DNA from: CAYJWL01 sp964373855
GTDB lineage: Bacteria > Patescibacteriota > Andersenbacteria > UBA10190
Direction of reading: 5' to 3'
DNA: 20,993 nt
NCBI GenBank assembly: GCA_964373855.1
Contig: CAYJWL010000013.1
Location: 1 to 20,993, forward strand
Shown: positions 1 through 8,407 of the stretch, piece after piece
How the letters are laid out: every line of letters starts with the position of its first letter
Numbering within the stretch: position 1 is the stretch's first letter
The notes under the pieces: generated by a model
Databases searched by the model: none
What the model saw: the letters and a program-made list of their open reading frames with translations, nothing else
Told to the model about the DNA's origin: nothing
Position numbers and translations under genes: made by a program

Positions 1-123
1 GCTATCCGACACCCAGCTACACAACGCCGGGCTACACCACCCCCGGCTACGGCTATCCGACACCCAGCTACACAACGCCGGGCTACACCACCCCCGGTTA
101 TGGCTATCCAACTCCGGGCTATG
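1..123 (+). repeat. 51-bp in-frame tandem repeat encoding Tyr/Pro/Thr/Gly
   Basis: Two 51-bp units lie at 1-51 and 52-102 and differ only near the end of the unit (ggctac versus ggttat). A partial third unit runs from 103 to about 123. Each unit is 17 codons, roughly YPTPSYTTPGYTTPGYG, so a change in copy number keeps the frame. The window opens inside the array, so the true copy number is unknown. Confidence 0.93.
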
Positions 124-746
124 CCACACCGCCCTTGCCCGCCCAATGCTCGGATAGTATTGACAATGATGCTGATACGTTTATTGATTATCCTGCCGAC
201 ATCGGATGCCAGACGCCGGAAGATCCCGACGAGCGCGACCTTGGATGTAGTGATGATGATATTAATGTAACTCTGAAAGCAAATATACCCAATGGCTTGG
301 ATTGCACCACTGGTGATGTTCGTAGACCCACTTGCTATGCATCCGACGTTTTGTTTTCTGTCGGTCGGGAACACTGCAACTATTGTCTGAAAGCGACGTG
401 GAATCTAAAGGCTGAAGCCAGCAATAAGAGCCACAGCCGTATTGGTCTTATTGATTGTGTTCAGCCGGGACCTGCCAATTATTGGGTTGGATGTTTTGTC
501 AGCGCCGTGACGGGCACTCCCCATGAGCGTTTGCAGAGTAGCAGCGATGCGGGATTTCATCCTGTTCTGGTTGAGCATGAGGGTGGTGAAGCATTAGGCA
601 TATTTAGCTCTTGGCTGCTGGATTCCTTTTTTGCCCCGCACGAATCTCATCATACAATGAAATGGGAAGTAACATTTGAAGCGGTTGAGTCCAGAGAGCG
701 GGATCCCAGCGAATTAATGGGCATATGCGCAGGAATACAGCCATGA
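3..746 (+). CDS. Secreted/surface protein with Tyr-Pro-Thr repeat and acidic Cys motif (5' partial)
   Basis: The frame is open from the window edge, so the N-terminus, including any signal peptide, is missing. The first 44 codons are the low-complexity Y/P/T/G repeat. They are followed by CSDSIDNDADTFIDYPAD and a second Cys-Asp segment (GCSDDD). This acidic D-x-D-N-D pattern is familiar from exported proteins of Parcubacteria-type genomes and probably binds a cation; that is family memory plus inference. The remaining ~150 residues contain several Cys (for example HCNYC) and no clear membrane span, so the mature part looks extracellular. A start at the TTG at 135 is unlikely because the frame continues upstream through the repeat. 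The stop codon overlaps the next start as ATGA (743-746), which suggests translational coupling. Specific function not recognised. Confidence 0.85.
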   Translation, partial: YPTPSYTTPGYTTPGYGYPTPSYTTPGYTTPGYGYPTPGYATPPLPAQCSDSIDNDADTFIDYPADIGCQTPEDPDERDLGCSDDDINVTLKANIPNGLDCTTGDVRRPTCYASDVLFSVGREHCNYCLKATWNLKAEASNKSHSRIGLIDCVQPGPANYWVGCFVSAVTGTPHERLQSSSDAGFHPVLVEHEGGEALGIFSSWLLDSFFAPHESHHTMKWEVTFEAVESRERDPSELMGICAGIQP

Positions 747-1384
747 ACATTTTCAGAAAAAAATCATTGCTCATCTGGGTTATTGTCTTTGGCTTACTGG
801 TCATTGGCCTTGCTTTCATCGTTACGTGGTTTCTCGACCAAAAAGCAAACGAAGCAAGTTCCCTTATTTCCGCTAGCTTACCGCCAGCTTCCCCAAACCC
901 GTCGATAAATCCGTCCATATGTGTCGGAAACAAGTCTTGGTTTAATAGTTTCACTCAAGCTCTTGAGCAGTCAGATGAGGTTTGTCATTTAATAGTAGGG
1001 GGGTCAGAAGCAGTAACGAACGAAATCGCTATGTTGAGAAACTTGCAGACTCTTGTTATTGCTCAAAACGATCAAGCTCAACTGCCAGCCGAAATCGGAA
1101 ATCTCTCTAATCTTTTGTTTCTGGATGTTTCGAATAGTAAGAATCTTTCATCGCTTCCGGCCGGAATGACAAATTTGCAAACTCTAAAACTGCTGAATAT
1201 TCGGGGCACGAAGATAAATAAAATGCCCCAGGATATTGGCCGCCTGGCGCAGTTGAAGCAGATTATCATGGATCAGGGACAGCTCGGGCCGCAGGAAGTA
1301 TTCCGGATCAAATCGGCCCTGCCAAATATCCAGATAGTCGAGTTTGATCCCGGGCAGAGCGGGGGCGTCTTTTTCGCTGGCTAG
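743..1384 (+). CDS. Membrane-anchored leucine-rich-repeat protein
   Basis: 213 residues. A basic N-terminus (MNIFRKK) leads into one hydrophobic helix at about residues 9-30, then a Ser/Pro-rich linker to about residue 60. From about residue 95 to 200 there are LRR units of the form LxxLxxLxIxxNxxxxLPxxIGxLxxL (for example LRNLQTLVIAQN and LPAEIGNLSNLLFLDVSNS). The topology suggests a signal anchor with the LRR outside, giving a protein-binding surface. ATG 743 is preferred over the in-frame ATG at 725 because AGGAA at 731-735 sits about 7 nt upstream and the start overlaps the previous stop. The next gene begins 10 nt after the stop, so these surface genes probably form one operon. The ligand is unknown. 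Confidence 0.85.
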   Translation: MNIFRKKSLLIWVIVFGLLVIGLAFIVTWFLDQKANEASSLISASLPPASPNPSINPSICVGNKSWFNSFTQALEQSDEVCHLIVGGSEAVTNEIAMLRNLQTLVIAQNDQAQLPAEIGNLSNLLFLDVSNSKNLSSLPAGMTNLQTLKLLNIRGTKINKMPQDIGRLAQLKQIIMDQGQLGPQEVFRIKSALPNIQIVEFDPGQSGGVFFAG

Positions 1385-1394
1385 CAACTGGTTC

Positions 1395-4300
1395 ATGGAC
1401 AGTTATCACTTTTTTCAGAAGAGAGGCTACCGACAGCGAAGCGCTCTGGGGCTGGCGATCATCGAACTCATGGTCACCTTGGGTGTGGCCGGCATTCTGG
1501 TGGCGGCCGTCTCACTTATTGTCGGCCGGGGATCGGGCATATTCCGGGAGCAGTTCGAGCAGGTGTTAATCACGGAAGATGCCCGCGTTCAATTAGAGCG
1601 AGTGAGTGATACCGTGAGAAACGCGCGTGATAATCCACCGGATGACTGGCTGGTGCTGGCGGAGGCCTATCAGTTGCAGATTTACACTAACACTGATGAT
1701 GATGGTGAACCTGAACTGGTCCGCTACGAGTTAGATAAATCCAACTTCAGGCGCGGTGTAACGGAGGCGGGTGATACGGAAAAGATTCGCACTCTAGCAC
1801 GCAGTGTCCGCAACCTGGACCACGCTAAACCTGTTTTTACGTATTTTGATGCGGACGATAATCAGCTTGATCCATCTTCCGCCACCGCCGACAACGTGAA
1901 GAAAATAGGCATAAGTTTTGTGATTGACGTTGATATCGAGCAGGCGCCCGGCCCGGTTGAAGTGAACGTCGTAACCAATGTGGTGCCGCGGGGCAAACTG
2001 GCTTCGATTAACAATCAGGCCCGGTTGTGGCCGGTGGTGATAAGACTGCCGCAAGTAAATCCTTCCCAAGCTACTGAAACCACACCAAGCACGCATAGTC
2101 CTACGATTGCCAGCACTGGATTAGCACTCGGCACCGCGATCACTGCCTCTTGGGAAAATCCTCAAAATGTAGCCTCGTTCGATTTTACAAGGGCGACAGT
2201 TGAATTAAGCGGAGGGGAAATGAGCAGCCTGCTTCTAGCCTCTGGTTTTGGATTCCGTCTGCCTTTGGATGCAACTGTCAATGGCATTGTGGCAGAGTTT
2301 TATAAGTCAGGCGGTATCTTCGGCCAACAAAAAGGGGCCTCCGATGAAAGGGTGAGCATCGTTAAGGGTGGAAATGTAGGAACCAGCGATCGGGGTACGA
2401 CGAATGAATGGCCAGTTTTGGGTGCTTACGTTGCCCACGGGAGCTCGACAGATCTGTGGGGAGAAACTTGGACGGCAAGCCAAATCAACGCCGATGACTT
2501 TGGCGTAGCTATTGCAGCACAATGGGCCGATAGTCCTGGATCGGCAGGGATAGATCATATTAGAATAACAGTCTACTTTTCAGGCGGGACTCCTGGACAG
2601 ACAAGCGGTGCCTCTTCAGATTTAGCTGAAGTTGTTACCACCGATCCCGGTACTGGTGTTTCAACTTCAGCCACAGTGCCGATTAAGGATCTTGGCGATG
2701 GTCGAATGGCAACATTTGGTGACAGCTATTACACCAATCTTAATTATCAAGGTGTCACTATCGGGTCTTTCTTGCCCGACTGGTATACCTGGATCGGGCC
2801 GATCCTCGTTGGCAATGACAATACGCAATCATATTTTGCCACTGACCAAATCAGAGTTGATGATTTAAAGGCTGGCAATCAGTGTCTGGGTCCGGGTCTT
2901 AGCTTGGATACTATCTTAACTGCATGTCCGGATCGGACAGTTTCAAATAGTGGCTTTAATCGTGCCTATAAACCGGCGCTTACTTATCGCCAGCCCGGTG
3001 GTGAGCTTGATTATGTCCAAAATATAACTTTTGATTTTGTGCCTCCTCCTCCACCTCCAGCAGTGGGATGCACAGGGCAGTGGCCATCACCAGTTGGCCA
3101 AATAACTTTTCGTTCAAAGTCACGCACCGAACGCATTGATGCCGGCTCTACCAGCGTACCTATGCCAACCGGCACCCGTGAGGGCGACCTGATGATTGCC
3201 ACCATGACTGATGGTTTTCCTGATACACTCTTAACCGCACCGGCCGGCTGGACCATGATTCAGCCTGCCTCTTTAGGTTCAGATATCGTCCGTACCCGTG
3301 CCTGGTACAAGATAGCCCGGGCAGGCGAGAGCGGTCCATACACCTTTCAGATCACCGGTAGCTCAAGTGCTGGCCGGGGATATGTCCATTTGGCCTCCTT
3401 TTATTCCACCGGAGGTGTTAATGTGAACGGCTGGAGGTTAGAGGAATCTTCCTACAAGTATCAGGATAGCTCCAGTAAAACTGTTTCTTCCAACTCAATT
3501 GATGGTATCGGTACTTGCTTACTCTACGTTTCCTCCGGCAGCAACAGTCGGGTTCTCTTTCCCAGCTCCTCGATGACGACCATTTTTGAAGATGACGGCA
3601 ATGTTGCTGGTGCTGCCAGCATCTACTCCTCCGGCCTCGGCACCTATTACGCCAATCAGATTACCAGTGGCCCCATCACAGAAAGCATTGCTTGGGAGGG
3701 TATTGAAGGTGCTGCTCCCACATCAGCCATTGCGGCAGTGTTTACATGGGCACCCACCCCTCCTCCGCCTTCGGTGATTGTTCACCGTTCAAGTAGCCGC
3801 ACCGAACGCATTGATGCCGGCTCTACCAGCGTACCTATGCCAACCGGCACCCGTGAGGGCGACCTGATGATTGCCACCATGACTGATGGTTTTCCTGATA
3901 CACTCTTAACCGCACCGGCCGGCTGGACCATGATTCAGCCTGCCTCTTTAGGTTCAGATATCGTCCGTACCCGTGCCTGGTACAAGATAGCCCGGGCAGG
4001 CGAGAGCGGTCCATACACCTTTCAGATCACCGGTAGCTCAAGTGCTGGCCGGGGATATGTCCATTTGGCCTCCTTTTATTCCACCGGAGGTGTTAATGTG
4101 AACGGCTGGAGGTTAGAGGAATCTTCCTACAAGTATCAGGATAGCTCCAGTAAAACTGTTTCTTCCAACTCAATTGATGGTATCGGTACTTGCTTACTCT
4201 ACGTTTCCTCCGGCAGCAACAGTCGGGTTCTCTTTCCCAGCTCCTCGATGACGACCATTTTTGAAGATGACGGCAATGTTGCTGGTGCTGCCAGCATCTA

Positions 4301-4943
4301 CTCCTCCGGCCTCGGCACCTATTACGCCAATCAGATTACCAGTGGCCCCATCACAGAAAGCATTGCTTGGGAGGGTATTGAAGGTGCTGCTCCCACATCA
4401 GCCATTGCGGCAGTGTTTACATGGGCACCCACCCCTCCTCCTTCCCCCGGCGTTGCCGGACCCAACAGCCCCAGCACCGGAACTGACGGAGGCGGCGGGG
4501 ACGAGCCTTGGCAGAATCCTGGCAATCTGGTCAGCAGCAATGACATCTATACCGCGGTTAACCTTGAGGCCGATGAATTTTCCAACTGGCTCCAGGCGAC
4601 TGGTTTTGGCTTTTCCATTCCCGCTGGAGCAACCATAGATGGAATCAGCGCAGCGATTGAAGGCAAGGCTAACGGCACAGGCACATCTCTGGAAGATCAG
4701 CGCATAATCGTAAACGGATCAAGGGCCGGTTCTTTTCCGCAAGTATTTGATCACAGCCTCTGGCTATCGTCGGATACCATCCGCACTCAAGGTTCGGCGA
4801 CGGAAAAATGGGGGCTATCGTGGACGGCTGATGCTATTAATGCAGCCTGCTTTGGCTGGGCGGCACAGATGCTAAGCGATTTTAAAGGCCGGACTGTAAG
4901 CATAGACCATGTGGCGCTCACAGTGTATTTTACCAGTCCGTAA
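1395..4943 (+). CDS. Giant PilW-like prepilin with multiple beta-rich surface modules
   Basis: 1182 residues. A 19-residue leader ends in a class III prepilin site, G^LAIIELMV, with Glu at +5 and a hydrophobic helix (GVAGILVAAVSLIVG). A pilin-like region follows to about residue 230. Module A (about 230-397) ends IDHIRITVYF. About 400-560 is beta-rich and ends in poly-Pro. Residues 577-801 and 802-1016 are two identical 225-codon units of a sandwich-like domain (GDLMIATMTD, APAGWTMI, AWYKIARAGE, GPYTFQI). Module B (about 1036-1182) is related to module A. Ordinary minor pilins are about 150-250 residues, so this one looks like an adhesin or display subunit on a pilin scaffold (inference). ATG 1395 is chosen over the TTG at 1344, which lies inside the previous gene. 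The downstream PilX-like gene begins 15 nt after the stop. Confidence 0.9.
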   Translation: MDSYHFFQKRGYRQRSALGLAIIELMVTLGVAGILVAAVSLIVGRGSGIFREQFEQVLITEDARVQLERVSDTVRNARDNPPDDWLVLAEAYQLQIYTNTDDDGEPELVRYELDKSNFRRGVTEAGDTEKIRTLARSVRNLDHAKPVFTYFDADDNQLDPSSATADNVKKIGISFVIDVDIEQAPGPVEVNVVTNVVPRGKLASINNQARLWPVVIRLPQVNPSQATETTPSTHSPTIASTGLALGTAITASWENPQNVASFDFTRATVELSGGEMSSLLLASGFGFRLPLDATVNGIVAEFYKSGGIFGQQKGASDERVSIVKGGNVGTSDRGTTNEWPVLGAYVAHGSSTDLWGETWTASQINADDFGVAIAAQWADSPGSAGIDHIRITVYFSGGTPGQTSGASSDLAEVVTTDPGTGVSTSATVPIKDLGDGRMATFGDSYYTNLNYQGVTIGSFLPDWYTWIGPILVGNDNTQSYFATDQIRVDDLKAGNQCLGPGLSLDTILTACPDRTVSNSGFNRAYKPALTYRQPGGELDYVQNITFDFVPPPPPPAVGCTGQWPSPVGQITFRSKSRTERIDAGSTSVPMPTGTREGDLMIATMTDGFPDTLLTAPAGWTMIQPASLGSDIVRTRAWYKIARAGESGPYTFQITGSSSAGRGYVHLASFYSTGGVNVNGWRLEESSYKYQDSSSKTVSSNSIDGIGTCLLYVSSGSNSRVLFPSSSMTTIFEDDGNVAGAASIYSSGLGTYYANQITSGPITESIAWEGIEGAAPTSAIAAVFTWAPTPPPPSVIVHRSSSRTERIDAGSTSVPMPTGTREGDLMIATMTDGFPDTLLTAPAGWTMIQPASLGSDIVRTRAWYKIARAGESGPYTFQITGSSSAGRGYVHLASFYSTGGVNVNGWRLEESSYKYQDSSSKTVSSNSIDGIGTCLLYVSSGSNSRVLFPSSSMTTIFEDDGNVAGAASIYSSGLGTYYANQITSGPITESIAWEGIEGAAPTSAIAAVFTWAPTPPPSPGVAGPNSPSTGTDGGGGDEPWQNPGNLVSSNDIYTAVNLEADEFSNWLQATGFGFSIPAGATIDGISAAIEGKANGTGTSLEDQRIIVNGSRAGSFPQVFDHSLWLSSDTIRTQGSATEKWGLSWTADAINAACFGWAAQMLSDFKGRTVSIDHVALTVYFTSP
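3123..4441 (+). repeat. 675-bp-period perfect tandem duplication within the giant pilin gene
   Basis: The segment beginning CGCACCGAACGC at 3123 recurs at 3798, exactly 675 bp (225 codons) later. By eye the copies are identical at every base from 3123 to about 3766 versus 3798 to about 4441, including synonymous positions. They diverge only in the flanking Ser/Pro linkers (RSKSRTER versus RSSSRTER before; PPPPSV versus PPPSPG after). The duplication keeps the frame. Confidence 0.95.
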
Positions 4944-4958
4944 GCTTTTCCTGACGGT

Positions 4959-6026
4959 ATGTTGACCAGATTCTATAATGCCAGCGCCCACGGGCCGCGG
5001 CCAAGGAGATGCTCCGGTGCTTCATCTGGCAGCATGCTGATCGTGATGCTCGTCATGCTGGGGGTGTTTTTTGCTTTGCTTAGCAGCGCGAGTTACTTCA
5101 TTAATCGTCAGTTTAAGGAAACGCTGTTCCAGGAGCAGGAAGAGCAGGCTTTTCATGTGGCTGAAGCCGGCGTACATTATGTTTTATTTTTATTGAGCAG
5201 TGGTGCACAAACCCCGCAGTCCCTGCTTGAGGCTGGTTCGATAACCCAATCTGTACATGATCAAACAACCGGGGCAAAGACAGGGAAGTACGTGTTAGCC
5301 TTCAGTCCGCTTGGGTCGCCGGTTGAGTCCGGGCAAGGAGTAGCGGTGGAATCAACTGGCTGGGACGTCTCCAACCGGCGCTGCCAGATTATTAATGCCC
5401 GGGTGGCTTTAGGAGCGGGCAGCGGTGCCTTTGGCATTAGCTCATGGGATCATGCCGTGGCGTGCAGTAAAGATGTGCCGCCCGAACCGAGACCGCAGCC
5501 CTTACAAAGTGCCGGTCCGCAGCTGCCCGGTGCTGTGATTCAGGATGATGGCCAAGGAACATACACCGGCGAGGACTGGATCGGGGTCGGCAATGCTGCT
5601 ACCAAAGACGGCCAGCCGGCGAGCAGCTTTCTGCCCGGAGATGAACGGACGGAGTACCTCCTAGCCGACCAGTTTAATTTCAACCTGCCGTCAGCGGCCA
5701 GCGTCGCCGGCATTCAAGTTACTGTTAGCCGCCTGCGCAGCGGGATATCACCCCTGCTGGCTGACGACCGCGTCAGAATTGTTAAAAATGGCTTGATCGG
5801 GACAACGGAACGGGCGGAGACGACGACGAATTGGCCGACATCGTATCAGACGCAGCAGTATGGCGGAGGGTCCGATACTTGGGGGGAAGAGTGGACGGCG
5901 TCGGCTATTAACAGTCCCGATTTTGGGGTGGCATTCTCTGCCCGAAACAATGAAGAACCGGGCGCCGACAGTAACACGGCCGAGGTTGATTATATTGAGG
6001 CAACTATTTTTTACAATCTGCCCTGA
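4959..6026 (+). CDS. PilX-like pilus assembly protein with C-terminal surface module
   Basis: 355 residues. A basic and Ser-rich N-terminus leads into a hydrophobic helix (SMLIVMLVMLGVFFALLSSA, about 26-46) without the +5 Glu, as is usual for PilX/GspK-like pilins. The amphipathic stretch with EQAFHVAEAGVHYV matches the A-x-x-VAEAG signature of the PilX N-terminal family. After a Pro-rich linker (about 165-190), residues about 200-355 form a module related to modules A and B of the preceding gene: FNFNLPSAASVAGI, WGEEWTASAIN, FGVAF and a D-Y-I-x-x-T-I-F-Y ending. It follows the giant pilin by 15 nt and probably joins the same pilus tip complex. It ends 1 nt from the convergent gene at 6028. 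ATG 4959 has no clear Shine-Dalgarno sequence. Confidence 0.88.
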   Translation: MLTRFYNASAHGPRPRRCSGASSGSMLIVMLVMLGVFFALLSSASYFINRQFKETLFQEQEEQAFHVAEAGVHYVLFLLSSGAQTPQSLLEAGSITQSVHDQTTGAKTGKYVLAFSPLGSPVESGQGVAVESTGWDVSNRRCQIINARVALGAGSGAFGISSWDHAVACSKDVPPEPRPQPLQSAGPQLPGAVIQDDGQGTYTGEDWIGVGNAATKDGQPASSFLPGDERTEYLLADQFNFNLPSAASVAGIQVTVSRLRSGISPLLADDRVRIVKNGLIGTTERAETTTNWPTSYQTQQYGGGSDTWGEEWTASAINSPDFGVAFSARNNEEPGADSNTAEVDYIEATIFYNLP

Positions 6027-6027
6027 C

Positions 6028-6858
6028 TCATTGTTGGCGGTGGCTTATGCGGTACTCTGGCGGCAGGGCGGCGGCGGACAGGAGGTAGGTATAGCGGTTG
6101 TCGGTAGCTTGAAGGGTGATGGGCGATCGGCTTGCCTTATCATTTGTATCAACCGCTTCCGGTGCCAGCCAGCGCAACCCAATATGCCCCTCCCGATTGA
6201 GCAGAAAGATCATGTTGTCTTTGTTCGCCAAGGTGAAGGAATCCGGGTGGTTGATGGTAAACGAAATATCGGGCGACGCCGTGCTGGCTTTGACTGCTAG
6301 CTCCTGATGGACGCGATTGTCAATCACGGACCAGGTAAGTGTGACAGTATCGTCCAGTGGGTAGGTGACTGAATTGGCGTTTGCCACCTGACCGGCTGCC
6401 TGACTGTCGAACCGAACGGTAATGGTCCCTTCGGGCCAGGTGAGCGTATATTGTGGCTGTTGCAAATCGAAGACAATCTTGACCCCACCGGCTAATCGGT
6501 TGAATACGAATGATTCATTCTGCTCCTCGCCGGCTTGTTTAATAAGAATAAACTGACCTTGTTCATTTTTGAAAAACATTGGTTGGCCATGGGAAACGGC
6601 GGCGAATTTGCCCGGTGCAATTTCAAAGGTAGCGCTTTTTTCCGTTCTCCTCTCTGGCAGCTCTTTGGCAGTTTCCGGCAGGCCGAAATCCAGCGGATTA
6701 AGGGTTTCGGGGGCGGTTGAAGCATCTGGGGCCGGGGTGGTATCCGGTGCAATCACCGCCTGATTACGGCTCTGCCGGCTGGTCTGATAGACGGCAAATG
6801 AGAACATAACCAGGAAAGCGGAGGCAACAGCGGCTTGGGCAATTTTTCCATAGTTCAT
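6028..6858 (-). CDS. Membrane-anchored hypothetical protein, beta-rich extracytoplasmic domain
   Basis: 276 residues from the ATG at 6858. An N-terminal hydrophobic helix (AQAAVASAFLVMFSFAVY, about 6-24) is followed by a Pro/Thr/Ala-rich linker (about 30-65) and a soluble domain of about 200 residues rich in beta-forming sequence. No catalytic motif was recognised. A longer frame begins at TTG 6900, but a convincing minus-strand promoter (-35 TTGATA, 16-bp spacer, -10 TATGAT) overlaps that position. Transcription should therefore begin near 6885, downstream of the TTG, which favours the ATG at 6858. The gene stands alone on the minus strand between pilus genes and the mannosyltransferase. A surface or envelope-associated role is inferred from the anchor only. 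Confidence 0.75.
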   Translation of the reverse strand: MNYGKIAQAAVASAFLVMFSFAVYQTSRQSRNQAVIAPDTTPAPDASTAPETLNPLDFGLPETAKELPERRTEKSATFEIAPGKFAAVSHGQPMFFKNEQGQFILIKQAGEEQNESFVFNRLAGGVKIVFDLQQPQYTLTWPEGTITVRFDSQAAGQVANANSVTYPLDDTVTLTWSVIDNRVHQELAVKASTASPDISFTINHPDSFTLANKDNMIFLLNREGHIGLRWLAPEAVDTNDKASRSPITLQATDNRYTYLLSAAALPPEYRISHRQQ

Positions 6859-6891
6859 AGGGCTGGCTGGGCAAATTCTTATTTCTGAACA

Positions 6892-6919
6892 ATCATACAA
6901 TAGAAGCGCGGCCTATCAA
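6892..6919 (-). promoter_or_regulatory. Sigma70-type promoter for the minus-strand gene at 6858
   Basis: Read on the minus strand: -35 TTGATA (6919-6914), 16-bp spacer, -10 TATGAT (6897-6892). Each hexamer has one mismatch to consensus. The predicted start is near 6885, about 27 nt upstream of the ATG at 6858. Confidence 0.6.
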
Positions 6920-6939
6920 CAGCGCTCTTGGGATTTCCT

Positions 6940-8361
6940 ATGGTCTATTCTCTAAACCTGAAACATCTTCCGCTGGCGCTGGTGCTGGCTGTGAGTGTGC
7001 TGACGACGTTTCCTTGGCTTAATTTCCCGGCCGAAGTGATTTTCGACGAAGTGCACTTTGGCAAATTTGTCACAGCGTATTGCTGCAGCGGCGAGCGCAT
7101 CTTCGATATTCATCCGCCGCACGGCAAACTTATTATCGCCGCTAGCGCCTGGCTTGGGGGCTACCGCGGCGGGTTTGCTTTTGACCACATTGGCGAGCAG
7201 TATGGCACCACGCCAGTGGTAGCATTGCGGTTCGTTCCGGCTTTGATGGGCGCGGCATTACCGCTGCTTATATTTGCCCTCATCCGTCAATTGGGGGGTT
7301 CGCCACCCGCTGCGGCACTTGCCGCTGCCGCTATAGCCCTTGATAACGCCTTTAAGGTTCAATCGCGCTTGATCGCGATTGATTCTGTCTTATTGTTGGC
7401 CACGTTTGCATCCTTGAGTGTATTTTTGGCGGCTATGAAATTTGAAGGAGCGAATTATAAGCGGTGGCTGCTTTGGCTGCTGGCTGGATGTCTGGCGGGC
7501 CTGGCAGCCGGAGTCAAATTTACCGGATTAGCCGCCATCGCTCTGCTTAGTGTGATTATCCTCGCACAGTTGGGGAGGACTGTCATTGCAAACAGACAAC
7601 GTGGCATTACACCACACAGGCGGCGGCGAATAAGCTCGTGGATTACGGCTGGTCTGATTATCTTGCTTGGGGCGGCCGGCGTATATGTTCTTGGGTGGTG
7701 GCTTCATTTTGCGCTTNNNNNNNNNNCGGGAAGCGGGGATGCGTGGGGAATACCCAGCGGGAATTTCTGGCAGGATATCAACGAGGTGCACAGGACCATG
7801 CTAGAGGCTAATTATAATCTGGCCGCTACTCATCCATATAGCAGCCGCTATCTGACGTGGCCAATCATGGTTCGTCCCATTTTCTACTGGCAGAGCGTAC
7901 CAGAGGGGCAGGAGGCTCCGACCGGCATGATTTACTTTTTGGGCAATCCGGTGGTGTGGTGGGGTGCGACAGCGTTGTTTGTCGTGGCTGTGATTCATAC
8001 TATGCTGGGCTCTCTGACAGTGAGCAAAAATCATTCCCGCACGCAGACTGCAGTGCCGTCTTCCTCTGGCTGGCTGTTGCTGGCCGGGTACGTTATTTCC
8101 TACGCGCCTTTTATTAATGTTCCGCGGGCGCTTTTTCTATATCACTATCTTACCCCGCTCGTTTTCTCCTTGATGTTTGGGTTGCTCTGGCTGGACGGCA
8201 GACTCCTTAAGCGCCAAAAAACCTGGAAACATCTGCCGGCCTGGTATGTGTTTATCCTGGCGGCGATCATAGCCGGTTTTGTTTTCTTTGCGCCGTTGAC
8301 ATATGGCTTACCGGCGGCGCAGTGGAGTCCGCTTTTGTTCTGGCTGCCGACTTGGAGATAA
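6940..8361 (+). CDS. PMT-family (GT39) protein mannosyltransferase
   Basis: 473 residues and strongly hydrophobic, with many membrane spans, close to the usual length of bacterial Pmt proteins. The N-terminal loop carries the family's acidic motif in FDEVHFGKF (D36, E37) and DIHPPHGK (about 56-63). Mid-protein has HFAL..GSGDAWG (interrupted by a gap), and the C-terminal four-helix PMT domain has VPRALFLYHYLTPL. Known family role: transfer of mannose from polyprenyl-phosphate-mannose to Ser/Thr of exported proteins outside the membrane. The ATG at 6940 is preferred over TTG 6928. Ten Ns at 7717-7726 lie inside the gene, but the frame is the same on both sides and family residues continue. A minor-pilin operon follows directly, so pilins or the Ser/Thr/Pro-rich surface proteins here are candidate acceptors (inference). 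Confidence 0.92.
   Translation: MVYSLNLKHLPLALVLAVSVLTTFPWLNFPAEVIFDEVHFGKFVTAYCCSGERIFDIHPPHGKLIIAASAWLGGYRGGFAFDHIGEQYGTTPVVALRFVPALMGAALPLLIFALIRQLGGSPPAAALAAAAIALDNAFKVQSRLIAIDSVLLLATFASLSVFLAAMKFEGANYKRWLLWLLAGCLAGLAAGVKFTGLAAIALLSVIILAQLGRTVIANRQRGITPHRRRRISSWITAGLIILLGAAGVYVLGWWLHFALXXXXGSGDAWGIPSGNFWQDINEVHRTMLEANYNLAATHPYSSRYLTWPIMVRPIFYWQSVPEGQEAPTGMIYFLGNPVVWWGATALFVVAVIHTMLGSLTVSKNHSRTQTAVPSSSGWLLLAGYVISYAPFINVPRALFLYHYLTPLVFSLMFGLLWLDGRLLKRQKTWKHLPAWYVFILAAIIAGFVFFAPLTYGLPAAQWSPLLFWLPTWR
7717..7726. other. Assembly gap (10 N) inside the PMT gene
   Basis: Ten Ns interrupt codons between HFAL and GSGDAWG. The frame is kept with exactly ten bases. The partial codon NCG before GSG could be CCG (Pro), which fits the PG.GDA pattern I recall for PMT proteins. 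The true length is unproven. Confidence 0.97.
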
Positions 8362-8391
8362 CGCTCCGTGCAGAAGAACAGCCCCCAATTG

Positions 8392-8400
8392 TGCTACCAT
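8392..8400 (+). promoter_or_regulatory. Possible extended -10 promoter of the minor-pilin operon
   Basis: TGCTACCAT (8392-8400) fits TGn plus a degenerate -10 hexamer, without a good -35. The predicted start falls at about 8407-8408, directly at the ATG at 8408. This would give a leaderless message from 8408, or a short 5' UTR for the alternative GTG at 8441. Confidence 0.35.
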
Positions 8401-8407
8401 TGTCTAT

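Noticed and set aside
1..123. Tandem 51-bp units as a CRISPR array
   Set aside because: The units abut without spacers and are in frame in a coding sequence.
604..954. Minus-strand frame of 116 codons over the LRR gene start
   Set aside because: It is antisense to two overlapping, coupled plus-strand genes with clear features; no motif or ribosome site.
3123..4441. 675-bp duplication as an insertion sequence
   Set aside because: There is no transposase, no terminal inverted repeats and no target duplication; it is an in-frame domain repeat.
6896..6901. Plus-strand TACAAT as -10 for the mannosyltransferase
   Set aside because: No acceptable -35 at 15-19 bp, and the hexamer partly overlaps the better minus-strand promoter; kept only as a possibility.
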